DNA from: SIG578 sp964508295
GTDB lineage: Bacteria; Bacillota; Clostridia; Oscillospirales; Ruminococcaceae
DNA length: 19,091 bases
Assembly: GCA_964508295.1 (NCBI GenBank)
Contig: CAZDSQ010000035.1
Coordinates: forward strand, 1 to 19,091
Direction: 5' to 3'
The notes below the pieces were generated by a model, which ran no database searches, was not told where the DNA came from, and worked only from the letters and a program-made list of their open reading frames with translations. This document shows, piece after piece, positions 13,712 through 19,091 of the stretch. A program made the position numbers and the translations under genes. How positions within the stretch are numbered: the first letter of the stretch is position 1; every line of letters starts with the position of its first letter.

Positions 13712-14692
13712 ATGTTAAAGGTTGGTCTTATTGGCTGTGGGTTTATGGGCACAATGCACGCAAACTGCTATAAAGTTTTAGATGGAGTAGAGCTTACCGC
13801 AGTAGCGGATATTCGACCCCTAAAGGCAGAGCAGTTAGCAGACGGCGCACAAATTTACTGTGACGGCAAAGAGCTTATTGAAAACGCAGACGTAGATGTT
13901 ATTGATATCTGCTTGCCTACATATCTGCACGCAGAGTATACAATGCTTGCTATGGATAAGGTTAAGTATGTGTTTGTTGAAAAGCCTGTAACTCTGACAG
14001 TCGAGGAAAGCGAACAGCTTAAAGCTAAACAGGCAGAGACAGGCGCATTTGTTCAGGTTGGTCAGGTTATTCGCTTTTGGGATGAGTATGTCGCACTTTA
14101 TGATATGGTAAGGAGCGGTAAATACGGCAGGGTTGTAAATGCTAACTTTCGCCGCATAAGCCCTAAGCCTGATTGGGGCTTTAACAATTGGTTGTGTGAT
14201 GCTAAGCTTTCGGGCGGTGCCGCACAGGATTTACATATTCACGACATTGATTATGTGTTATCTCTCTTTGGCGAGCCCAAGTCGGTTTCTTCTATCAAAA
14301 ATGTAATTAGTGAGGAAAACTCATACGTAAACACATTGATGCAATATGATACTTGTGTAGTAACGGTGGAGGGAACTTGGGACCTTCCTGCTTCGCATCC
14401 GTTTGAGGCAAGCTTCCGCGTTGTGTTCGAGAACGCAGTTGTAGAAAATGCAGCGGGCAAGTTTATGCTCTATACCACCGACGGTGCGGAGGAAATAAAG
14501 ATTGAGAAAAAAGACTTAAGCGTTTCTGGTGGCACTGGCGGAAACATCTCCGATCTCGGCGGATATTTTAACGAGCTTTATTATTTCACAGAGTGCGCTA
14601 AAAACAACACTGCAGTAGAAAAGGCAACCCTTGCTGATGCGGCAGCTTCGCTTAAGTTCTTACTTACAAAGGAGTTAAAGGGAAATGCTTAG
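13712..14692 (+). CDS. Gfo/Idh/MocA-family oxidoreductase (first copy)
   Basis: 326 aa. The N-terminal NAD(P) Rossmann fold starts with VGLIGCGFMGTMHA (4-17); the family triad begins at E90-K91-P92 and the catalytic segment GGAAQDLHIHDIDYV (168-182) supplies D173, H177 and D180. Such enzymes oxidise or reduce a sugar, inositol or sugar-acid hydroxyl with NAD(P). The gene follows the TIM-barrel gene by 4 nt and overlaps the next oxidoreductase by 8 nt. The two copies differ clearly in sequence, so they probably do different steps or act on different forms of the substrate. Confidence 0.93.
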   Translation: MLKVGLIGCGFMGTMHANCYKVLDGVELTAVADIRPLKAEQLADGAQIYCDGKELIENADVDVIDICLPTYLHAEYTMLAMDKVKYVFVEKPVTLTVEESEQLKAKQAETGAFVQVGQVIRFWDEYVALYDMVRSGKYGRVVNANFRRISPKPDWGFNNWLCDAKLSGGAAQDLHIHDIDYVLSLFGEPKSVSSIKNVISEENSYVNTLMQYDTCVVTVEGTWDLPASHPFEASFRVVFENAVVENAAGKFMLYTTDGAEEIKIEKKDLSVSGGTGGNISDLGGYFNELYYFTECAKNNTAVEKATLADAAASLKFLLTKELKGNA

Positions 14693-15701
14693 AGTAGGAA
14701 TCGTCGGATGCGGAAGCATCTTTACAATGCATGCAACAAGCTGCGATCATCTTGAAAATGCACAGCTCGTTGGTGTTTGCGACATAAAAAAAGACCGCGC
14801 AGATGCGGCAGCAAAAAAATACGGTGTTGCTGCTTACTATGATTATAAGCAGCTTATAGAAAAGGAAAATTTAGACGTTGTTCATGTCTGCGTTCCGCAT
14901 TATATGCACCCCGTAATTTCGCACTATGCGCTCGAGCACGGCGTTAACGTGCTGTGTGAAAAGCCGATGAGCATAGACTACGAAAGCGGCGAAGCTAATG
15001 TTAAGCTGGCGGCAGAAAGGAATCTTCGTTACGGAATCATTTTTCAGTGTCGCTATAACAACACATCTCGACTTGTAAAGGAGAACTTGGAAAACGGCAG
15101 ACTTGGCAAAGTTATAAGTGCACGTTGCACATTAACTTGGTGTAAACCCGACTCTTACTATGCGCTTTCCGACTGGAAGGGCACTTGGGAAAAAGAGGGC
15201 GGCGGAGTTATTATAGACCAGGCTATTCATTCGCTCGACCTTGCTAATTGGTTTATAGACTCAGAGCCAATCGAGGTGCAGGCAAGCATTGCTAACCGAG
15301 CACATGATGTAATGAAGGTTGACGACACGGGTGAGGGTTATATCCGTTATAAAAACGGCGCCACAATGGCCTTTTGGGCTATGAACAACTACGGATGTGA
15401 TGACCCCATAGAAATACGTCTTTGCTGCGAAAAGGGCAAGGTTGTTATGAGCTACGATGATGCACGTATTGAATTTTCTGATGGCACGGTTGAAACTGCT
15501 TCAACGCAGGATGACGGCATTTACTATGAGGGTGGAAAGGACTACTGGGGCTTTCAGCATATCCGTCAGATTTCTGATTTCTATCGTTCGGTAGAGCAGG
15601 GAACAGAGCCGTTTATAAGCGGACGTGAAGCACTCAAAATTCAAAAGCTTGTCTGTGCAATATACGATAGTGCCAAAACAGGCAAAACCATTAAATTCTA
15701 A
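14685..15701 (+). CDS. Gfo/Idh/MocA-family oxidoreductase (second copy)
   Basis: 338 aa. The ATG lies inside the end of the previous gene (8-nt overlap) with AAGGAG upstream at about 14670. VGIVGCGSIFTMHA (4-17) is the NAD(P) site, E92-K93-P94 the family motif, and GGGVIIDQAIHSLDLANWF (172-190) carries D178 and H182. The nucleotide loop GCGSIF lacks the last glycine of GxGxxG, a common variation in this family. It is the last gene of the operon before a strong terminator. Together with the first copy and the isomerase it suggests oxidation, isomerisation and reduction of a sugar-type molecule; no transporter or kinase is in the operon. Confidence 0.93.
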   Translation: MLRVGIVGCGSIFTMHATSCDHLENAQLVGVCDIKKDRADAAAKKYGVAAYYDYKQLIEKENLDVVHVCVPHYMHPVISHYALEHGVNVLCEKPMSIDYESGEANVKLAAERNLRYGIIFQCRYNNTSRLVKENLENGRLGKVISARCTLTWCKPDSYYALSDWKGTWEKEGGGVIIDQAIHSLDLANWFIDSEPIEVQASIANRAHDVMKVDDTGEGYIRYKNGATMAFWAMNNYGCDDPIEIRLCCEKGKVVMSYDDARIEFSDGTVETASTQDDGIYYEGGKDYWGFQHIRQISDFYRSVEQGTEPFISGREALKIQKLVCAIYDSAKTGKTIKF

Positions 15702-15718
15702 TTTCTTGCTTATTTTAT

Positions 15719-15750
15719 AAAAAAATCCTCCCATAAGGGAGGATTTTTTT
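15719..15750. terminator. Bidirectional terminator between the sugar operon and the permease
   Basis: A perfect 14-bp stem (AAAAAAATCCTCCC with GGGAGGATTTTTTT) and loop ATAA. The symmetric A/T ends serve both strands; the permease stop codon begins at its right edge. Confidence 0.92.
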
Positions 15751-16856
15751 TATACCAAAAAGAGTTTTGACACAACCGTCATAACAACAAGGAAAATAAG
15801 GTTTATAACGGTGAACATAACAAAATATTTTTTGGAATTGTCGGGATATAAAATCTTATATTCGCTGAAGGTTATAAGGCTTGCAAGCGATGCAATGAGC
15901 GTTCCCGTGCCGCCTATGTTTACGCCCAAAAGCAGCGAGTGATAGTCGGTTGTAAAGCGGGAAAGCAAAATTGCAGTGGGCACGTTGCTGATTCCCTGGC
16001 AGCAAAGAATTGAAACCAGCAGGGTGTCCTTGTCGAGCAGATAGGAAAAGAACTCGTTTATGATCTCGATGCGGGAGAGATTTCCTGCAAAGATAAAGAA
16101 AAAGAAGAAGGTCGCAAGCAGGGGATAGTCCACCATCAAAAGCGACTCTTTGTCTGCTATCAAAAGCACTATCGGGATAAGAACAAGCCCCAAAAGCATA
16201 GGCACAACGTTAAAGACAATGAGGATAGACAAAGCAAAAAGCACAAGGTACAAAACCGTGCGGCGAATGTTGAGTTTTTCGGGGAAAGCTTCGTCAATGC
16301 TCAGCTTGTGCGGCTTTACAAAAAGGCAGGCGAGCATTAAAAGGGAAATGGCGAGCAAAAACGGCGGCAGCATAATGGCACAGAACTCGCCCGTGGGAAT
16401 GTTAAAATAGGAGTAAAGATAAAGATTTTGCGGGTTTCCAAAGGGAGTCAGCATTCCGCCGAGATTTGCCGAAATGTTCTGCAGAATGAAAAGATAGGCC
16501 ATGTATTTTTCCTTGCCCGTTGTCGAAAGGGCAAAGTAGCCAAGCGGCAGAAAGGTGATAAGCGCCATATCGTTTGCGATTATCATCGAGCCTATAAAGG
16601 TTATGCAGATGAGCATTATAAAAAGCGTGCGGAGATTTCCCGTTATGCGAACGAGCGCCCTTGCCAGAATGGTGAAAAACTTGATGTTTCGCAGTGCGCA
16701 AACGACCGCGAGCGTCAAAAACAGACAAATAAGCGTTTTCCAGTCAAAATACGTAAGGTATTCGGCATCGGGCGGCACAAAAACAGAGGTGATAACCGCC
16801 GCAATGACTGCAATGCAAAACACAACGTTCTTTCTAATAAATCGCACAAACGCCAT
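15750..16856 (-). CDS. SLC13/ArsB/CitM-type permease (ion transporter superfamily)
   Basis: 368 aa, mostly hydrophobic, with about 10 predicted membrane helices in two related halves. Signature loops of the superfamily are NDMALITFLPLGYF (about 94-107), NLGGMLTPFGNPQN (about 132-145), SNVPTAILLSRF (about 296-307) and NIGGTGTLIASLASLI (about 318-333); the paired N-x-x-x-P/G loops are the substrate and ion sites. Members move arsenite, citrate/dicarboxylates, sulfate or Na+/H+. It is shorter than many SLC13 transporters and lacks a cytosolic TrkA-C insert. Nothing adjacent names the substrate. The ribosome site AAAAGGAG is rather far (12 nt), but an in-frame TAG just upstream excludes an earlier start. 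Confidence 0.88.
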   Translation of the reverse strand: MAFVRFIRKNVVFCIAVIAAVITSVFVPPDAEYLTYFDWKTLICLFLTLAVVCALRNIKFFTILARALVRITGNLRTLFIMLICITFIGSMIIANDMALITFLPLGYFALSTTGKEKYMAYLFILQNISANLGGMLTPFGNPQNLYLYSYFNIPTGEFCAIMLPPFLLAISLLMLACLFVKPHKLSIDEAFPEKLNIRRTVLYLVLFALSILIVFNVVPMLLGLVLIPIVLLIADKESLLMVDYPLLATFFFFFIFAGNLSRIEIINEFFSYLLDKDTLLVSILCCQGISNVPTAILLSRFTTDYHSLLLGVNIGGTGTLIASLASLITFSEYKILYPDNSKKYFVMFTVINLIFLVVMTVVSKLFLV

Positions 16857-16892
16857 AAAAACCTAAAACTCCTTTTAATCGCACTGCCTGTT

Positions 16893-16921
16893 ATATTACA
16901 CCCATTTTCACCATTTTGCAA
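16893..16921 (-). promoter_or_regulatory. Promoter of the permease gene
   Basis: On the minus strand TTGCAA (16916-16921), a 17-bp spacer ending in GTG and TAATAT (16893-16898). Confidence 0.5.
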
Positions 16922-16945
16922 CAAGTTTGAATTAAAAAATAAAAG

Positions 16946-16979
16946 AAACGGCAATTTTCTTTGCTGAAAATTGCCGTTT
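16946..16979 (-). terminator. Terminator of the putative metalloprotease gene
   Basis: A perfect 14-bp stem AAACGGCAATTTTC/GAAAATTGCCGTTT with a 6-nt loop, followed on the minus strand by a T-rich stretch. It lies 16 nt after the gene's stop. Confidence 0.88.
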
Positions 16980-16995
16980 AACAAATCCATCGGTA

Positions 16996-17928
16996 CTATT
17001 GGTTCCAATCTTCCTCATAACAAACCTCTGGGATTTGGTCTGACCACCCAATGTAATATGCGGTAGCTTTGTCGATTTTTAAATTTGACAGTCGGAAGCT
17101 GTCCAATAGCATAATATCTTTTATATAGTATTTTTCGGCCAGCTTTAATCGTTTGTCGGGTATATAATAGTCTTCTGCGCCGAACAGATGTAAAATTTCG
17201 TGGGCGGTTGTAGCGGAACGCCGCTGTGTGTATCGCCAGCTTCCGGATGGGGCTCCAAGCGGTTCTGCAAAGATTACAGCGTGTTCTATGCGGCCGGAAA
17301 ACCCCGCAATCAACTGGTTTCTGGCATAGGCTGTTCCGTCTTTGTTTATAATCATGAGAGGAATAATAGAGTCGCATTCGTACTCTTCAATAAGCGCCCC
17401 TAAAAGCTCTAATTCGGAATTAAAACCGAGAATATCAGCAACCTGCTCGGGCAGATCTTTAGTTGAACCCGAAATAGACAGATCTTTAATTACCGTACCA
17501 TCGTACACCATATCAAGTCCTTCGGAAAGCGGGGTTGAAAAGCGCTTAACGGTAAATGACAGATCAATATCCCAGGCTTTAGCTTGTTCTTCTAAAAAGT
17601 CAAGAGCAGGAAGTATTTTTTGGTTTGTGAAATTGATTATATCTCGTGAATACCAAGAACTTTCCTCATCATCTACGAAGAACAAAACAACAGTTTGATT
17701 TCCTTTAAAAGAATGGCAGATTCCAAGACCATAATGCGATCGGTATTGCTCTGCAACATTGTGGTTTTCTATAACTGTGTTTTCGCCGCTTTTAACAAGA
17801 AAGCTGCAGTCCTCCACCCTAAAGCTTGAGTTTATAATATCGATTTTTCTCTTGTTTGTGTTATATTGAATGCAGCAATTTATAAACAAAATAAGCACAA
17901 CAAGAATAATTGTATTTCGTTTTTTCAT
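16996..17928 (-). CDS. Membrane-anchored or secreted putative zinc metalloprotease
   Basis: 310 aa. The N-terminus MKKRNTIILVVLILFINCC is a charged start and hydrophobic helix, a signal peptide or anchor; the cysteines at 18-19 are not in a good lipobox (N at -1). Residues 238-255 hold SATTAHEILHLFGAEDYY: H243-E244-x2-H247-x2-G250-x2-D253 is the zinc site of metzincin-like peptidases (HExxHxxGxxD). A methionine at 273 (DIMLLD) lies where a Met-turn would be. The 220 residues before it are not recognised; VVLFFVDDEESSW (80-92) may start the folded domain. AAAGGCGG 10 nt before the ATG supports this start. It appears monocistronic. The zinc motif is convincing; peptidase activity and target are inference. 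Confidence 0.75.
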   Translation of the reverse strand: MKKRNTIILVVLILFINCCIQYNTNKRKIDIINSSFRVEDCSFLVKSGENTVIENHNVAEQYRSHYGLGICHSFKGNQTVVLFFVDDEESSWYSRDIINFTNQKILPALDFLEEQAKAWDIDLSFTVKRFSTPLSEGLDMVYDGTVIKDLSISGSTKDLPEQVADILGFNSELELLGALIEEYECDSIIPLMIINKDGTAYARNQLIAGFSGRIEHAVIFAEPLGAPSGSWRYTQRRSATTAHEILHLFGAEDYYIPDKRLKLAEKYYIKDIMLLDSFRLSNLKIDKATAYYIGWSDQIPEVCYEEDWNQ

Positions 17929-17948
17929 TCCTATACCGCCTTTATTTG

Positions 17949-17977
17949 ATTATATCGCAAAAAATCAAAAACCGCAA
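17949..17977 (-). promoter_or_regulatory. Promoter of the putative metalloprotease gene
   Basis: On the minus strand TTGCGG (17972-17977), a 17-bp spacer and a perfect TATAAT (17949-17954), 20 nt before the start codon. Confidence 0.68.
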
Positions 17978-18043
17978 CTGTATTTTAAATAGAGAGAAGC
18001 TGCAATATATTTACTACAAATCTTCACATGTTTTTGATTGAAT

Positions 18044-18098
18044 GGCGAGCGCTCGGCACATCAGCTCGCACCTTCGGTGCTCGGGTTCAAATCCTCCT
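18044..18098 (+). pseudogene. tRNA 3'-half remnant (Ser-like), opposite in strand to the tRNA genes
   Basis: A GCACC-TTC-GGTGC hairpin (18068-18080), like a long variable arm, runs into GGGTTCAAATCC (18083-18094), a T-loop sequence. The block 18075-18097 closely matches the variable-arm/T-arm part of the tRNA-Ser(GCT) gene read from the other strand (18160-18183). The T stem pairs poorly (about three of five) and no anticodon arm or 5' half is present, so it cannot be a working tRNA. The remaining sequence from 17979 to 18043 shows nothing else I can name. Confidence 0.5.
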
Positions 18099-18111
18099 TT
18101 TTTTACGAAAC

Positions 18112-18145
18112 AAAAAAAGAACCCATCTTACGATGAGTTCTTTTT
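18112..18145 (-). terminator. Terminator of the tRNA-Ser pair
   Basis: A 14-bp stem with one mismatch (AAAAAGAACCCATC/GATGAGTTCTTTTT) and loop TTAC, followed by a T run on the minus strand, 4 nt after the tRNA 3' end. Confidence 0.85.
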
Positions 18146-18149
18146 CATT

Positions 18150-18240
18150 TGGCGGAGACGGAGGGATTTGAACCCTCGCACCGGTTACCCGACCTACTCC
18201 CTTAGCAGGGGAGCCTCTTGAGCCACTTGAGTACGTCTCC
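18150..18240 (-). tRNA. tRNA-Ser (anticodon GCT)
   Basis: Acceptor strands GGAGACG and CGTCTCC pair, the discriminator is G and CCA is encoded. The anticodon stem-loop is CTCCC-CTGCTAA-GGGAG (anticodon GCT); a long variable arm and the T arm GAGGG-TTCAAAT-CCCTC follow. 91 nt with a class II variable arm, as expected for serine. It reads AGC/AGU codons. Confidence 0.97.
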
Positions 18241-18267
18241 GTATGGTTCAATTACTTTTAAAATTAT

Positions 18268-18356
18268 TGGCGGAGAGAGTGGGATTCGAACCCACGGTTC
18301 CTTGCGGAATCACTGGTTTTCAAGACCAGCTCCTTAAACCACTCGGACATCTCTCC
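18268..18356 (-). tRNA. tRNA-Ser (anticodon TGA)
   Basis: Acceptor strands GGAGAGA and TCTCTCC pair, with discriminator G and encoded CCA. The anticodon stem-loop is CTGGT-CTTGAAA-ACCAG (anticodon TGA); the variable arm TTCC-GCAA-GGAA is perfect and the T arm GTGGG-TTCGAAT-CCCAC is intact. 89 nt. It lies 27 nt upstream of the GCT gene on the same strand and both are probably cut from one transcript. Confidence 0.97.
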
Positions 18357-18370
18357 TCAGCGCAAGGTAT

Positions 18371-18400
18371 ATGATACCACATTCTTTATGAAAAAGTCAA
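18371..18400 (-). promoter_or_regulatory. Promoter of the tRNA-Ser pair
   Basis: On the minus strand TTGACT (18395-18400), an 18-bp spacer ending TGG (extended -10) and TATCAT (18371-18376), 14 nt before the first tRNA. Confidence 0.75.
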
Positions 18401-18516
18401 GCGTTTTAAGGTATTTTAATAAAATTTTCAGAGTATAAAATCCGCTTTTACAATTTATTGCGTGAAAACTCAAAATATGATAGCATGAGTGGTAATTTTT
18501 GCAATTTTTAGGTTGT

Positions 18517-18864
18517 TTATTTTCTTATTTTATTCTTAATAAGAATAATGCCTGCGGAAATTAGTATTATTAAGATAAGCGCAAAGCAAATTATAGAGCT
18601 AAAAAACATTACAGTGTAAATACCGTGAGCAACGCCTAAAATCACGAGAAAATACAAAAGAATATTTACTCCGTCAGACAAAAGGGAATTGTTTAAAAGT
18701 CTGTATAATACAAATGAGAAAACTAAGCTTGAAGCGGCACATAAAACAATGGAAACGACAGAATGAAAAATGGGGATGTATCTGTCAAATTGAAACAGCA
18801 GCATAAGCGCAAAGAATATGATGCCAAACAAAATGCTTATAAAGAGTTTAAGATTTTTGTTCAT
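18517..18864 (-). CDS. Small four-helix membrane protein of unknown function
   Basis: 115 aa from the ATG at 18862-18864. A GTG three codons earlier (18873) is in frame but directly abuts the ribosome site AAAGGCGG, which lies 8-9 nt before the ATG, so ATG is preferred. Four hydrophobic helices are seen (about 6-25, 34-55, 65-85 and 87-108) with short charged loops and a basic C-terminus (IKNKIRK). No catalytic or ligand motif and no recognised family. Own promoter upstream; monocistronic. From the gene end to the tRNA promoter (18401-18516) I see only AT-rich sequence without a clear terminator. Confidence 0.75.
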   Translation of the reverse strand: MNKNLKLFISILFGIIFFALMLLFQFDRYIPIFHSVVSIVLCAASSLVFSFVLYRLLNNSLLSDGVNILLYFLVILGVAHGIYTVMFFSSIICFALILIILISAGIILIKNKIRK

Positions 18865-18885
18865 TAAATCCACCGCCTTTGTTTA

Positions 18886-18914
18886 ATTTTACCATAATAA
18901 AACAAAAAGGGCAA
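18886..18914 (-). promoter_or_regulatory. Promoter of the small membrane protein gene
   Basis: On the minus strand TTGCCC (18909-18914), a 17-bp spacer ending in TGG and TAAAAT (18886-18891). The hairpin array begins 14 bp upstream. Confidence 0.6.
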
Positions 18915-18927
18915 GATGGTGCATTAG

Positions 18928-19091
18928 TGAAATATTGCTACGCAATATGAAATAATCCTAACGGATTATGAAATATTCGGTGTTGCACCGAACATGAAGT
19001 AAAATTCGTTCCTTTATATGCCGTAGGCATATTTCACATTTGCAAAGCAAATATTTCATATCGAAGATATTTCACTCGATCCGCAAGGAAC
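18928..19091. repeat. Array of tandem small hairpins with TGAAAT/ATTTCA spacers, cut by the window end
   Basis: Six perfect small hairpins follow one another: 18932-18948, 18952-18969, 18976-18992, 19016-19032, 19038-19052 and 19058-19070, with stems of 5-7 bp and loops of 3-4 nt. In the left half each is preceded by TGAAAT (18928, 18948, 18969) or TGAAGT (18995). In the right half the linkers are the complement, ATTTCA (19031, 19053, 19069). GTTCCTT (19008-19014) pairs with AAGGAAC (19085-19091) around the last three hairpins. No ORF is present. The element continues past the window end. Confidence 0.8.

Noticed and set aside
16428..16967. 179-aa plus-strand open frame over the permease
   Set aside because: Antisense to a clear membrane protein; its lysine- and arginine-rich composition is the expected mirror of hydrophobic codons.
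18044..18098. A functional third tRNA gene
   Set aside because: No acceptor, D or anticodon arm is found in front of the T-loop-like sequence and the T stem pairs poorly.
18928..19091. CRISPR array
   Set aside because: The repeated unit is only about 6 nt, the intervening segments are palindromes rather than unique spacers, and the unit changes orientation in the middle. No cas gene is present.

Overview
The window looks like chromosomal DNA of an anaerobic, low-to-mid GC Clostridia (Bacillota), most likely a gut Oscillospiraceae/Ruminococcaceae-type bacterium. This inference rests on strong AGGAGG ribosome sites, TTGaca-17-TAtaaT promoters, many short U-tailed terminators, and a gene set rich in oxygen-sensitive Fe-S and flavin enzymes with a flavodiiron/rubredoxin system. 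No phage, plasmid or CRISPR genes are present.

Region by region. (1) 1-3267: a tight operon holding the 3' part of an Old Yellow Enzyme/2,4-dienoyl-CoA-reductase-type flavin Fe-S ene-reductase followed by both subunits of an aconitase-X dehydratase. Together they suggest reductive removal of a hydroxyl group from a small acid. (2) 3266-6774: a Crp/Fnr regulator diverges from a 4Fe-4S protein, followed by a four-domain flavodiiron protein and a free-standing rubredoxin, the last too short for a usual ORF list. This is an O2/NO detoxification set. A perfect 16-bp palindrome between the regulator and the Fe-S gene is placed to repress the regulator and activate the Fe-S gene. (3) 6776-9227: an endonuclease/exonuclease/phosphatase-fold hydrolase, a 182-bp inverted-repeat-bounded element, a compact nitroreductase and a membrane-anchored TPR-like protein. 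(4) 9231-11388 on the minus strand: rsmE and an RsmF-type rRNA m5C methyltransferase, overlapping by 4 nt. (5) 11402-11826: a decayed MFS transporter with intact expression signals, an in-frame stop and a large internal loss. (6) 11879-15750: an AraC-type regulator diverging from a sugar operon (TIM-barrel isomerase/epimerase and two Gfo/Idh/MocA oxidoreductases). (7) 15750-17977 on the minus strand: an SLC13/ArsB-type permease and a secreted or membrane-anchored HExxHxxGxxD putative metalloprotease. (8) 18044-18400: two tandem tRNA-Ser genes (GCT, TGA), with an oppositely oriented tRNA 3'-half remnant next to them. (9) 18517-18914: a small four-helix membrane protein. (10) 18928 to the window end: an array of back-to-back small hairpins separated by TGAAAT/ATTTCA spacers, cut by the window end.

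Most functional assignments come from motifs I can read directly. Substrates (aconitase-X pair, sugar operon, permease, metalloprotease) cannot be settled from sequence alone.
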